A stretch of 64,000 bases of DNA from Limoniibacter endophyticus (GCF_014652835.1 NZ_BMZO01000002.1:186001-250000); one strand, 5' to 3'. Positions 16,674 to 24,394 are shown, counted from the stretch's first letter. The notes: a model not told the origin generated them from the letters alone. A program made the numbers and translations.

Positions 16674-17927
16674 AGGGTTATGGAGTAGGTATCGTGCCCA
16701 TCGGTATCTCGCATGGCCCGGCAGACTACTTGGTGCCACCTGCCGGGCTGTGCGGATCCTGATGAGAACTATATCTTCCTTCTTCCAATCCGCAGGTGTC
16801 ACCATCGCGTCGATGATCGGGTCGATTGCCTCATGGATCGAGCCGTAGGACAGCTTGGCGTCGGAGAACATATCGCCGGTCGGGATGTCCTCGGGGATGT
16901 TGTCGAAATCGTCCCGCTGTTCATTGACGTGCCCGTCGAGGAAATCACTCTCGATCAGAACGATATGATGGAAGCCGCCCACCGGATTGTTCTGTTCGGT
17001 CCGGGTCCGCAGATACCGGGCGGTGATGTTTTTGACGGGAGAGGACTTCGCACAGAACGCGATGGCGCTTTTGGGAAGATCGTAAACGGCGGCATCCAGC
17101 TGGTAGTGGGACAGCTTGAAGGTTTGAAATGTTCCCAGCGTGTCGCCCGAATGCGGATCGCGCTCTTCGACCTGAACAACCGGGGCAGCCGTAACGGTAG
17201 GCAGGTCTGAACGCTTCAGCGTTTCGACCTGATCTTCCGACTTCCAGTGGGATGTCAGAAACTCGAACTCGAAATCTCCCAGACGGCTTTCGAGGCCTAC
17301 CAGTCTCTGGAGAAAGGCGACCAGCATCTGTTTCTTCAGAATAGGCGCCGAAAACAGATGGCTCAGTGTTTCGCCATGAGCGATTCGTGAGCGAGCCGTG
17401 TCCTTGAACTGCTCAAGCTGGATTAGCGTTCCGATGTCGCCCTCATTGCCGACAGACGATTTGAAATCGTCATAGTCGATCTGCTTTTGCGGCTCGGAAT
17501 AGTGCATCTGGCGCCGAACGATGTCCGTTCCTTGACGAAAGGTGCTGTCGATCGACAAGGCAGCAAAATGATGAAAATACTGGATACGGCCGGCACCCTT
17601 GCACTGCCCGATCCCTGAGATCGGAAGGTCATCCTTATAGGATGTATCCTTCGTCAGAAACGCCTTGAGCTGATCGTCGCCAAGCCCACATCCGTTGTCC
17701 TTGCAGGACACCGCCATGGTCTCCCCATCCCCGAAAATATCGCTGGCTGAGAACTCGACCCGAATTTTAACACTCAGGTTTGGAGCCGATCCATCCCGGT
17801 GAGTTCGGATAAGAAAAGAGTCTATGGCGTTAGATATTATCTCTTCAAAAACGACATAGGGATTAGAACTTAATTTGGTATTTTTGATGCTTCCCCTGAT
17901 GTCCAGCGTCATGTCAGTTTCAATCAA
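16629..17927 (-). CDS. GHKL (Hsp90-like) ATPase domain protein, 3' end possibly truncated
   Basis: A 432-residue protein with a clear GHKL ATP-binding fold at its N-terminus: EEIISNAIDSF (N-box, Asn33), DNGCGLG (about 77-83) and GIGQCKGAGR (about 105-114). The rest has no recognised domain. It is not a histidine kinase, as no H-box or dimerisation helices are seen, and it resembles solitary MORC/Hsp90-like ATPases found in defence islands (inference). Near the C-terminus it runs through the 16671-16688 border repeat and stops soon after, so the original protein may have been longer. It points toward hsdR and is transcribed away from ardA. Confidence 0.7.
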   Translation of the reverse strand: MIETDMTLDIRGSIKNTKLSSNPYVVFEEIISNAIDSFLIRTHRDGSAPNLSVKIRVEFSASDIFGDGETMAVSCKDNGCGLGDDQLKAFLTKDTSYKDDLPISGIGQCKGAGRIQYFHHFAALSIDSTFRQGTDIVRRQMHYSEPQKQIDYDDFKSSVGNEGDIGTLIQLEQFKDTARSRIAHGETLSHLFSAPILKKQMLVAFLQRLVGLESRLGDFEFEFLTSHWKSEDQVETLKRSDLPTVTAAPVVQVEERDPHSGDTLGTFQTFKLSHYQLDAAVYDLPKSAIAFCAKSSPVKNITARYLRTRTEQNNPVGGFHHIVLIESDFLDGHVNEQRDDFDNIPEDIPTGDMFSDAKLSYGSIHEAIDPIIDAMVTPADWKKEDIVLIRIRTARQVAPSSLPGHARYRWARYLLHNPLYPSKGDIIKGRAG

Positions 17928-18351
17928 TGCCCTGGGTGCCTTTGGAGGACACTTCTGGCCGCCACCTGGCTAGCAAGTCAAGCCGGTCCTCAGAAAACGC
18001 GACACTTCCTTTGGCGTGTCATGCAAGCGGCCTAGTGGTCAAGACTAAGCGATTTTGCTGATCATCCACTTTGCTTCACAACGCAATGTAGAAGCGCGTT
18101 CGCCTCCGGGCGGGCGTGGCTGCTGCCGCATGATCCTCAACAGGTTCGCTAAGGGCTTTGCCCTCGCGCCAGCAAGGTAAGTGAAACCGTCCGGGGCGGT
18201 ATCCCCGGCCTTCCGCGCTTCGCTTGTGCAGGCCGGGTGATCCCCCTCCGCCCCGGCCGCCCTTGCTCGTTACTACCCCAGTCTCGGCGACGGCCAGAAG
18301 GACTGGCGCGGCGTTCCGCTTCGCTGACCTTCAGACCTGAGGATCAGAGAC
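17928..18351. other. Non-coding leader upstream of ardA
   Basis: There is no gene here. Its first part should hold the promoter of the minus-strand GHKL gene. Its second part carries a large nested hairpin (18191-18256) and C-rich, structured sequence up to the ardA start. This is the junction between the defence island and the ICE maintenance genes. Confidence 0.5.
18191..18256 (+). promoter_or_regulatory. Nested hairpin upstream of ardA (possible single-strand promoter)
   Basis: Outer arms CCGGGGCGG (18191-18199) and CCGCCCCGG (18248-18256) are perfect complements. Inner arms CCCGGCC (18204-18210) and GGCCGGG (18231-18237) are also perfect. There is no T-run. In conjugative plasmids, hairpins of this kind ahead of anti-restriction genes (Frpo/ssi sites) act as promoters while the entering DNA is still single-stranded. 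Position and shape fit that idea, but it is inferred. Confidence 0.45.
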
Positions 18352-18882
18352 ATGACCAACGTATGCGATAGCAGCACCCCCCGCATCTATGTTGCCTGCC
18401 TTGCAGCTTACAATAACGGCTTTCTGCATGGAGTTTGGATCGACGCGGATCAGAACGCTGACCAAATCCGGGACGAGATTGCCGCGATGCTTGCCCGTTC
18501 CCCTGTCGAGGACGCGGAGGAATACGCCATTCACGACTATGAGGGCTTCGAGGGCGGCAGCATCTCCGAATATGCCGGCATCGACAGCGTGGCGCGGATG
18601 GCCGCTTTCATTGCAGAGCATGGCGCACTCGGCGCGGGCCTTCTGGAGCAGTTCGGCGGCGACATGGACCAAGCCGAATCCACCTTGGAGGACTGCTATC
18701 ATGGTCAGTTCGCCAGCCTTGCCGACTACATGGAGGAGCTGACCACCGAAAGCGTCACGGTCCCCGAGGCGCTGCGCTACTATGTCGATTGGGACGCGAT
18801 GGCACGCGACGCCGAGATGGGCGGCGACCTGTTCACAATCGAGGCCGCGCACGGCGAAGTGCATGTGTTTTCCAACAGTTGA
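18352..18882 (+). CDS. ardA: Anti-restriction protein ArdA
   Basis: A 176-residue acidic protein that mimics B-form DNA and blocks type I restriction enzymes, protecting an incoming element. Family features are visible: RIYVACLAAYNNGFLHGVWID near the N-terminus, EEYAIHDYEGF in the centre and YYVDWDAMARD near the end, with many Asp/Glu throughout. The length is typical. GAGGATCAGAG precedes the ATG. It belongs to the ICE, and it sits only 2 kb from an hsd operon it could inhibit. Confidence 0.95.
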   Translation: MTNVCDSSTPRIYVACLAAYNNGFLHGVWIDADQNADQIRDEIAAMLARSPVEDAEEYAIHDYEGFEGGSISEYAGIDSVARMAAFIAEHGALGAGLLEQFGGDMDQAESTLEDCYHGQFASLADYMEELTTESVTVPEALRYYVDWDAMARDAEMGGDLFTIEAAHGEVHVFSNS

Positions 18883-18891
18883 AAGCATGAC

Positions 18892-18918
18892 TGCCTGTCG
18901 TCCTCATACGGACAGGCA
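18892..18918. terminator. Hairpin after ardA
   Basis: TGCCTGTC (18892-18899) and GACAGGCA (18911-18918) pair perfectly. There is no clear T-run, so it is either a weak terminator or an RNA-stabilising 3' hairpin. Confidence 0.4.
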
Positions 18919-19075
18919 TCTCGAAAGCACCGGCTGTTTCCAAGCAAAAAACACCAAAGAATGATCGGGTTAGTCGCTCAAGGTATCTGCTTTTAGCTGC
19001 TTCTATATTCACAGTGATCCTTGAACCTCTCTTTGCCGGGCGCTGCCCAGCGTCCCGGCTTGGGGAGGTGACGCC

Positions 19076-19291
19076 ATGCTCAGCATCGATTGGCGATCAC
19101 CGGCGGCATACGGGTATGCGAAGCACATCCCTGCCGCTGGTTTCGCTTGGGAATACCTGCGCCGCAACGACGAATATCGTCAGGACTGCCAGACCATCGC
19201 ATTGACCGGAGGGACAGCTGCCCGCGAACTTGAAGCGTTCGCGCATCGCTGGGGTTTGCGATTTCCCGTGCGATCCCGACGCGCCGCATGA
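19076..19291 (+). CDS. DUF6499 (transcriptional regulator-like) N-terminal domain
   Basis: A 71-residue frame with the DUF6499 signature: DWRSPAAYGYAKHIPAAGFAWEYLRRNDEYRQDC. The domain normally leads a DUF2285-containing DNA-binding protein of ICEs. Here the frame ends in WGLRFPVRSRRAA, whereas the expected continuation (CDPDAPHDRQLPIWSP) lies in the next frame. One extra base near 19268 would explain this. GGGGAGGTGACGCC precedes the ATG. It may be a separate short protein or the front of a frameshifted gene. Confidence 0.7.
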   Translation: MLSIDWRSPAAYGYAKHIPAAGFAWEYLRRNDEYRQDCQTIALTGGTAARELEAFAHRWGLRFPVRSRRAA

Positions 19292-19859
19292 TCGGCAATT
19301 GCCGATCTGGAGTCCGCGCCTTCAACCGCAAGCCGTGATGTTGTCGCCGGTCGATCACAAGGACGACGACACCGAACCAGTATTGACGCTCGCGCATCTC
19401 GACGGCCTTGACCTGCGCCGCGCCGCCGATGGCTGGCACGGCATCTGGCAGGTGGATGGCGTCGCGCACCAATTCTGGCTGCCCGAGGCCGCGCCGGACG
19501 CTGCCGCTTTCTATGCCGTCACGCTGCCGATGGATGCTTTTTTGGAGCTTCGCGCTCACGCTGTCCGCCGTTTCTGGCGGTCTCTCAACCGCCGCGCGCC
19601 CGGTCCCGATTTCCGGGCGGTCCCCGCCCAGCTCCGGCAATGGCATATCCTCTCGCTGCGCGCGCTCGACGCCCGGCTGTATGGCGAGAGCTATCGCACC
19701 ATTGCCGAAGTCTTGCTCGGCTTTCGAGGCACCAAAGAGGATTTTGAGAACGACCCACGCAAGAACAAGGCCCGCCGCCTGGTCGCGCATGGCATCAAGA
19801 TGATGCGAGGCGATTATCGCCTGCTACTTCACTACCCGATCAAGCCCGGCAAGCGTTGA
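19230..19859 (+). CDS. DUF2285 domain protein (second part of the regulator)
   Basis: The frame contains LPIWSPRLQPQAVML, HQFWLPE, then a DUF2285 core (LRALDARLYGESYRTIAEVLLGF...KNKARRLVAHGIKMM...YRLLLHYPI). DUF2285 is a helix-turn-helix-like domain found in ICE regulators. No good start is seen for an independent protein: 19230 is a TTG overlapping the upstream frame, and an ATG at 19338 would skip conserved residues. It is most likely the continuation of the DUF6499 frame after a +1 shift at about 19268, whether mutation or programmed shift. Confidence 0.65.
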   Translation: MKRSRIAGVCDFPCDPDAPHDRQLPIWSPRLQPQAVMLSPVDHKDDDTEPVLTLAHLDGLDLRRAADGWHGIWQVDGVAHQFWLPEAAPDAAAFYAVTLPMDAFLELRAHAVRRFWRSLNRRAPGPDFRAVPAQLRQWHILSLRALDARLYGESYRTIAEVLLGFRGTKEDFENDPRKNKARRLVAHGIKMMRGDYRLLLHYPIKPGKR

Positions 19860-19877
19860 TCCTGCTGGGCGTGGTCC

Positions 19878-20171
19878 TCACGCCTTATTGGCTGCGGCCT
19901 GCTCCAAAATCTTCCGATAACCTTCACGCGATAGCCATTGCGCGCGTTGGAGATGGCTTTGCCAGCAACGGCGAGTCCGAAGTTCCTCAGCGGCCGGATC
20001 ACGGTGCAGCACGATCCGCGCGACTTCCTTCCAGTCCGCGCCCTCGGCCTTCGCATCCAGCAAACGCAGATAGGTGACGTAATGCCGTTCGTCATAGACG
20101 GTTATGGTGTCGCCGGTCGGCGCTTCATCGTCCACATCTGGATCGAGTTCGACGGGAACCCGCATAGTCAT
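19878..20171 (-). CDS. DUF2285-type DNA-binding protein (minus strand)
   Basis: A 97-residue protein beginning MTMRVPVELDPDVDDEAPTG, with HYVTYLRLLDAKAEGADWKEVARIVLHRDP and SHLQRAQWLSREGYRKIL. This is the short DUF2285 protein commonly found near the initiator genes of Tn4371-like ICEs. The domain resembles a homeodomain-like helix-turn-helix, so a regulatory role is likely. It converges on the plus-strand DUF2285 gene (18 bases between stops). CGGGGA lies before the ATG at 20171; a second ATG at 20165 is possible. Confidence 0.78.
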   Translation of the reverse strand: MTMRVPVELDPDVDDEAPTGDTITVYDERHYVTYLRLLDAKAEGADWKEVARIVLHRDPAAEELRTRRCWQSHLQRAQWLSREGYRKILEQAAANKA

Positions 20172-20630
20172 TCCCCGTATCCGAGAGAGCTTTGTCTGCG
20201 GTGCGCCCCCGCAAACGATTCTCTCTGACTCTTGGTGATCGGGGAGTTAGTAACCGTCACGAAACGGCCCCATGGCCTTTAGCTCGGAAAGCCTGTTGTA
20301 TACGCCACAGGCTCCCCGACCATAGGTCAAGGAGTTGGTGCCGTTCTGGCTGGCACCGGCCATTCGTGAGGGGTTACTACGCCCCAGAGCAGCGCGTCTG
20401 CTCCGTTGCGATTCTTAACCTAACCGCGAGGGAATGTCTTCGCCTATTCAGCGCGGCAGGCGATGAGCCGCTGAAATCCCACACCAATTAGCCGCGCGAC
20501 GACACCCCAAAGGGGGTGCCGCCAGCGCATAGACGCAAATGCGGCACGCTACGCGCCGCCAATCCCTCGCCATGGTTCGCCACAGTCCGCTGCCGCCCCC
20601 CGGCAGCCCAATCCCGACTGGAGGTGTTCC
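20172..20630. other. Non-coding region upstream of the replication genes
   Basis: About 460 bases without a gene. It should carry the promoter of the minus-strand DUF2285 gene at one side and of the AlpA-repA-DUF2840-traF run at the other. A short hairpin CACCCC-AAAG-GGGGTG lies at 20503-20518. No direct-repeat array is seen here, unlike inside repA. Confidence 0.45.
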
Positions 20631-20900
20631 ATGCCAAACCCGCTTGCGGGCCTGCCGCCGCGCCTGTTGCGCACCAAGGAAGCCGCGCGCTTCCTCGGCA
20701 TATCCATCCGAACTCTTGAGAAACATCGCACTTATGGCACCGGTCCGACCTATCGAAAGGTCGGCGGGCGCGTCCTCTACACCGTCCGCGATCTGGAAGA
20801 CTGGAGCGCGACCGGCGAGCGCAAATCCACTCGCGACAAGACCGCCGGCACCGTCTTTCCCGCGCGTCCGCTTACGCCCGAAGAACGGGGCGACTGCTGA
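20631..20900 (+). CDS. AlpA/excisionase-like helix-turn-helix protein
   Basis: An 89-residue DNA-binding protein with a MerR/excisionase-type winged helix: RLLRTKEAARFLGISIRTLEKHRTYG, then PTYRKVGGRVLYTVRDLEDW. In ICEs of this type it lies directly before the initiator gene and is thought to act as a regulator or directionality factor. GGAGGTGTTCC precedes the ATG. Its stop overlaps the repA start (TGATG), so the two are coupled. The basic, Pro-rich tail is probably flexible. Confidence 0.85.
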   Translation: MPNPLAGLPPRLLRTKEAARFLGISIRTLEKHRTYGTGPTYRKVGGRVLYTVRDLEDWSATGERKSTRDKTAGTVFPARPLTPEERGDC

Positions 20901-21976
20901 TGCTGCGCGAGGACGATCACGCCCCCGCGCAGCCGACCGAGGACAGCGAGCGCAGCCGCCTAGACCCCTTCGTGGTCGCAACGGGCGACGCGCCGCCGCG
21001 CGACCAGCGCGACTTGATGGAACGGCCGTTTTTCTCGCTGGCGAAGACCCCGCGCACCAAGTCGATTCTCTACAAGGCGGCCGACATAGAGGTGCAGGTG
21101 TTCGGAATGCCCGAGCACGGCATGGCGACCATATGGGACGCCGATGTGCTGATATGGGCGGCCTCGCAGATCGTTGCGGCCGAGAACAACGGCCTCACCA
21201 CGTCGCGTTTTGTCCGGTTTACGCCCTACCATCTGTTGCGCGCCATCGGGCGGCCGACCGGCAATCATCAATACCGGCTTTTGAAAGCCGCGCTGGCGCG
21301 GCTGCAATCGACCGTCATCGCCACCTCCATTCGCAACGGCCCGCATTGGCGTCGCCGGCAATTCTCATGGATCAACGAGTGGGAGGAAATGACGACGCAC
21401 GCCGGCCGCGTCGAGGGCATGGAGTTCGTTCTGCCCGAATGGTTCTACAACAGCGTCATCGACCGTTCGCTGGTCCTGACCATCGACCCGGCCTATTTCC
21501 GGCTGACTGGCGGCATCGAGCGATGGCTTTACCGCGTCGCCCGAAAGCACGCCGGGCACCAGCGCCATGGCTGGATTTTCGAGGTCGCGCACCTTCATCA
21601 GAAATCCGGCAGCCTCGCGCGGCCGTCCGACTTCGCGCTCGACCTGCGCCGGATCGCGGCCCGCCAGCAACTCCCCGGTTATCGGCTCCAGATCGAGCGG
21701 GAAGACAGCCGCGAGATGCTGCGCATCCGCCCCGATAATTCATCAACAGGCACTGTTGATAACCCTGTTAATGCCATCGGCAGATCAGGCGCACGGGGTA
21801 TCGGCACATCAGGCGCACCACTATCGGCAGAACAGGCGCATGAGCCGCAGCTAACCCTCTGGCCTGAAAAGCGGAATCCGACCGCTAACTTATCTAACAG
21901 AGAATCTAACTCTTTTTCTTTGACGCGCGCGCAGGCGAAGCGTGGTGCGGGTTCTGCCCGAAGGGGCGAGCCATGA
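20900..21976 (+). CDS. Replication initiator protein A
   Basis: A 358-residue protein of the RepA/RPA initiator family. The N-terminus is acidic and variable. The core has RPFFSLAKTPRTKSILYKAADIEVQVFG, then IWAASQIVAAENNGL, YQYRLLKAALARLQST-like helices, and RWLYRVARKHAGHQ. It would bind the element's origin and allow replication after excision or transfer. It is coupled to the AlpA-like gene upstream and to a 21-codon frame downstream. The last fifth (from about residue 285) is low-complexity and overlaps the iteron repeats, as if the DNA there is under selection more than the protein. Confidence 0.85.
   Translation: MLREDDHAPAQPTEDSERSRLDPFVVATGDAPPRDQRDLMERPFFSLAKTPRTKSILYKAADIEVQVFGMPEHGMATIWDADVLIWAASQIVAAENNGLTTSRFVRFTPYHLLRAIGRPTGNHQYRLLKAALARLQSTVIATSIRNGPHWRRRQFSWINEWEEMTTHAGRVEGMEFVLPEWFYNSVIDRSLVLTIDPAYFRLTGGIERWLYRVARKHAGHQRHGWIFEVAHLHQKSGSLARPSDFALDLRRIAARQQLPGYRLQIEREDSREMLRIRPDNSSTGTVDNPVNAIGRSGARGIGTSGAPLSAEQAHEPQLTLWPEKRNPTANLSNRESNSFSLTRAQAKRGAGSARRGEP
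21754..21762 (-). promoter_or_regulatory. DnaA-box-like site inside repA
   Basis: TTATCAACA on the minus strand differs from the DnaA box TTATCCACA by one base. It lies 14 bases before the first iteron, in an AT-richer patch, as expected for a replication origin. Confidence 0.4.
21776..21840 (+). repeat. Three iteron-like direct repeats inside repA
   Basis: Copies start at 21776, 21800 and 21823: ATCGGCAGATCAGGCGCA, ATCGGCACATCAGGCGCA and ATCGGCAGAACAGGCGCA. They are 18 bases long, differ by one or two bases, and have a 23-24-base period (about two helix turns). That is the form of initiator-binding iterons. They lie within the coding end of the initiator gene, beside a DnaA-box-like site. 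This is a candidate oriV. Confidence 0.7.
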
Positions 21977-22038
21977 CGGCCGCGCTCGACGCGCTGCGCC
22001 CGCGCAGCCCCCAGCACATCCCCGGAGACGAACAATGA
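21973..22038 (+). CDS. 21-codon frame coupled between repA and DUF2840
   Basis: The frame reads MTAALDALRPRSPQHIPGDEQ. Its ATG overlaps the repA stop and its stop overlaps the DUF2840 ATG. Related ICEs usually have parA at this place. This could be the relic of a parA gene after an in-frame deletion, or simply a spacer read-through that keeps ribosomes coupled. It is unlikely to make a functional protein. Confidence 0.3.
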   Translation: MTAALDALRPRSPQHIPGDEQ

Positions 22039-22553
22039 CCCGTCGCGCCCACCGCAGCGCGCACGGCCGTCCGCTGCCGGACGGGCCTGCGCCCTTCACC
22101 ACATTGGTCGAGCTGACCTTCGACAAGCGCAAGGTCGAGCACTGGATACGGTTCGGGCGCAAGAGCTACGAGCAGATCATCGACCGCCGCCGCAGCGTCG
22201 TCGGCTTCGCGCCGGGCAGCGTCTTCGCTTTCGTGCGATGGGCGAAGGGCGAGCACGGCACTGTCGTTTCGCGCATCGACATTGTGCGCGCCATCGGTCG
22301 CGGCGAGCCGTTCCAGACATTGTCGTTCGTGCGCCCCGGCGGCGAAATCCTGCTGCGCCTCGATAACTGGGCGAAGGTGCAGCGCGCGCTTGCCGCTATC
22401 GACGCCGTGGAATCGCTCGGCCTCGATCCAGCCGACGCTTCGCCGGAGCATTGGCGGCACGTCCACAACCGGCTGACCGCCAATCTGGAGCCGCACGCCT
22501 ACACCCCCGAGCGACATGCCGCGTGGCTTCACCGCCGAAGGATCGAGCCATGA
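22035..22553 (+). CDS. DUF2840 domain protein
   Basis: A 172-residue protein of a family found almost only in ICEs of this type. Features are TLVELTFDKRKVEHWIRFGRKS, SVFAFVRWAKGEHGT, RIDIVRAIGRGE and a C-terminal HAAWLHRRRI. The function is unknown; its fixed place before the TraF peptidase suggests a role in maintenance or transfer. GGAGACGAA precedes the ATG. Its stop overlaps the traF start (ATGA). Confidence 0.85.
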   Translation: MTRRAHRSAHGRPLPDGPAPFTTLVELTFDKRKVEHWIRFGRKSYEQIIDRRRSVVGFAPGSVFAFVRWAKGEHGTVVSRIDIVRAIGRGEPFQTLSFVRPGGEILLRLDNWAKVQRALAAIDAVESLGLDPADASPEHWRHVHNRLTANLEPHAYTPERHAAWLHRRRIEP

Positions 22554-23095
22554 CGCGCCGCCGCACCCTCACGGTGACGGCGCTCGCCGTCCTCGGCATC
22601 GCCGCCGCCAGCGCCGTCGATTGGCCCATGAAACTCATCTGGAACGCGACGGCCAGCGCACCCATCGGCTTCTACACGGTCGAGCCGACCGACGCGCTCG
22701 ACGTGCCCGAGCTGGTCGCCGTCATGCCGCCCGAACCGCTCGCCGTCTTCATGGCCGAGCGCGGTTATATCGCGCGCAGCGTCCCGCTGTTGAAGCGCGT
22801 CTTGGGCCTGCCGGGACAGCGGGTTTGCCGCACCGGCCGCACGATCACGGTGAACGGGATCGAGATGGGCGAGGCGCTGGAGCGCGACAGCCTCGGCCGC
22901 AATCTGCCCATCTGGCAGGGCTGCCGCGTCATCGGTGACGACCAGCTTTTCCTCATGAATTGGGAAGTCCGCGACAGCCTCGACGGCCGCTACTTCGGCC
23001 CAATTCCCGCAAGTTCCGTCATCGGCCGGGCGGTCCCGCTCTGGACCGATGAGGAAGGCGTCGGCCGCTACGAGTGGCGCGCGCCAACGCACTGA
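22550..23095 (+). CDS. traF: TraF-type conjugative signal peptidase (S26)
   Basis: A 181-residue membrane-anchored serine peptidase. An N-terminal hydrophobic segment (about 6-23) is followed by the catalytic Ser in SAPIGFY (Ser36) and the general-base Lys in PLLKRVLGLPG (Lys82). TraF processes and cyclises the TrbC pilin in IncP-like systems, so it is likely to act on the TrbC encoded at 49.6 kb. It overlaps DUF2840 by four bases. Confidence 0.88.
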   Translation: MTRRRTLTVTALAVLGIAAASAVDWPMKLIWNATASAPIGFYTVEPTDALDVPELVAVMPPEPLAVFMAERGYIARSVPLLKRVLGLPGQRVCRTGRTITVNGIEMGEALERDSLGRNLPIWQGCRVIGDDQLFLMNWEVRDSLDGRYFGPIPASSVIGRAVPLWTDEEGVGRYEWRAPTH

Positions 23096-23129
23096 AATCA
23101 CCCCCGAGAACCAACCACAGGAGATTTCC

Positions 23130-23465
23130 ATGGCACTGATCGGCCAGTTCATCCGCACCGAAACCGGCTATTCCGGGCAGCTTCGTTCGTTCGGCCTCCA
23201 GGAGCAGCTTGTCATTGTTCCCGCCGAGCCGAGCGCCCTAAAGAACGCGCCCGACTACCGCGTGCATCTCGACAGCGAGGACGGCCCGGACGTTGGTCCC
23301 GCATGGAAAGACTCCAGCGAGAACGCTGGCGAGTTCCTATCCCTCAAACTGGACGGACCCATCTTCCCGTTTCCGATCCGCGCCAGATTGTTCCAGTCCA
23401 ACGACGACCCTTCGTCTTGGGGCCTGCATTGGAAGCGCCCCCGCAAACGCGAGGATCAGGAATGA
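23130..23465 (+). CDS. DUF736 domain protein
   Basis: A 111-residue protein starting MALIGQFIRTETGYSGQLRS and ending in a basic tail (WGLHWKRPRKREDQE). DUF736 is nearly always found in alphaproteobacterial conjugative elements and has no known function. CAGGAGATTTCC precedes the ATG. Its stop overlaps the start of the lytic transglycosylase. Confidence 0.88.
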   Translation: MALIGQFIRTETGYSGQLRSFGLQEQLVIVPAEPSALKNAPDYRVHLDSEDGPDVGPAWKDSSENAGEFLSLKLDGPIFPFPIRARLFQSNDDPSSWGLHWKRPRKREDQE

Positions 23466-24394
23466 AGGCCGCGCGCGTCCGGCCAGCCATCCGGTCAAAG
23501 ATCGGCATCCCTTTGTTCGCGGAAAAGCCGTCTCATCCCTCCGTCCCGCTTGGCGACCGGACGGCCGGCGCGCGCAGCGAAGGTCAGGGGCGGCCATCGG
23601 CCGGCGCTTGCGCCTTGCCCTTGACCGCAGCGAGCACGCTGGCAGGCTGGTGTCGAAGCGGACACAGGACTGCATGGCATTATGCCGTCCTGATACTGAC
23701 CGGCGTGCTTTCCGTCTGCGCAGGATCGGGCGTCGCGGTCGCGCAACCCACGCCCGTCGAGCGCCCGGCCGCCGTCCATCCCCATGCGGCCCACATTGCA
23801 GAGGCGTCGCAGCGTTTCGGCATCCCCGAGCACTGGATTCGCGCTGTGCTGCGCGCTGAAAGCGCGGGCGACATGCACGCGATTTCGTCGGCCGGCGCGA
23901 TGGGATTGATGCAGGTGATGCCCGCAACATGGGCCGAGCTACGTGGCCGCTACGGCCTCGGCCGCGATCCCTACGACCCGCGCGACAACATCCTCGCCGG
24001 CACGGCCTATCTGCGCGAAATGTTCGACCGCTATGGCAATGTCGCGGCGATGTTGGCAGCCTACAATGCCGGTCCCGGCCGCTATGACGAATACCTTGCA
24101 ACCGGCCGCACTCTGCCGGCCGAGACGCGGGCCTACGTCGCCGCGCTCGCCCCGATCCTTGGCGGCGCGGCTCCATCGGGTGCGCCGTTGCAACCACCGG
24201 CACCGCTGCCCGATTGGCGCGAGGCTCCGCTGTTCGTCATGCGCCCGGACGACACGCGAGTTGCCGCCGCACCGCCGTCCGAGGTGCAAACAGGCGACGG
24301 CCGCGCTGCCGTTCCGGCGCGCGACCCCGCCCGTGCGGAGCCGCAGGACGGCAGCATTTTCGTGGCGAGCGCCAGCGACGGGGGAACGCCATGA
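23462..24394 (+). CDS. Lytic transglycosylase (VirB1-like)
   Basis: A 310-residue protein. After a long N-terminal lead and one hydrophobic export segment (about 75-95), the SLT domain shows IRAVLRAESAG (catalytic Glu133), AISSAGAMGLMQVMPATW and MLAAYNAGPGRY. It cuts peptidoglycan locally so the mating-pair channel can be assembled. The C-terminal 80 residues are Pro/Ala-rich and probably disordered. The start overlaps the DUF736 stop. The N-terminus is unusually long for a signal, so a later start cannot be excluded. Confidence 0.85.
   Translation: MKAARVRPAIRSKIGIPLFAEKPSHPSVPLGDRTAGARSEGQGRPSAGACALPLTAASTLAGWCRSGHRTAWHYAVLILTGVLSVCAGSGVAVAQPTPVERPAAVHPHAAHIAEASQRFGIPEHWIRAVLRAESAGDMHAISSAGAMGLMQVMPATWAELRGRYGLGRDPYDPRDNILAGTAYLREMFDRYGNVAAMLAAYNAGPGRYDEYLATGRTLPAETRAYVAALAPILGGAAPSGAPLQPPAPLPDWREAPLFVMRPDDTRVAAAPPSEVQTGDGRAAVPARDPARAEPQDGSIFVASASDGGTP

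Noticed and set aside
21776-21840. The three repeats in repA as a protein repeat only
   Set aside because: The copies are spaced 24 and 23 bases apart, so they are not all in the same frame. Identity is therefore kept at DNA level, not protein level.
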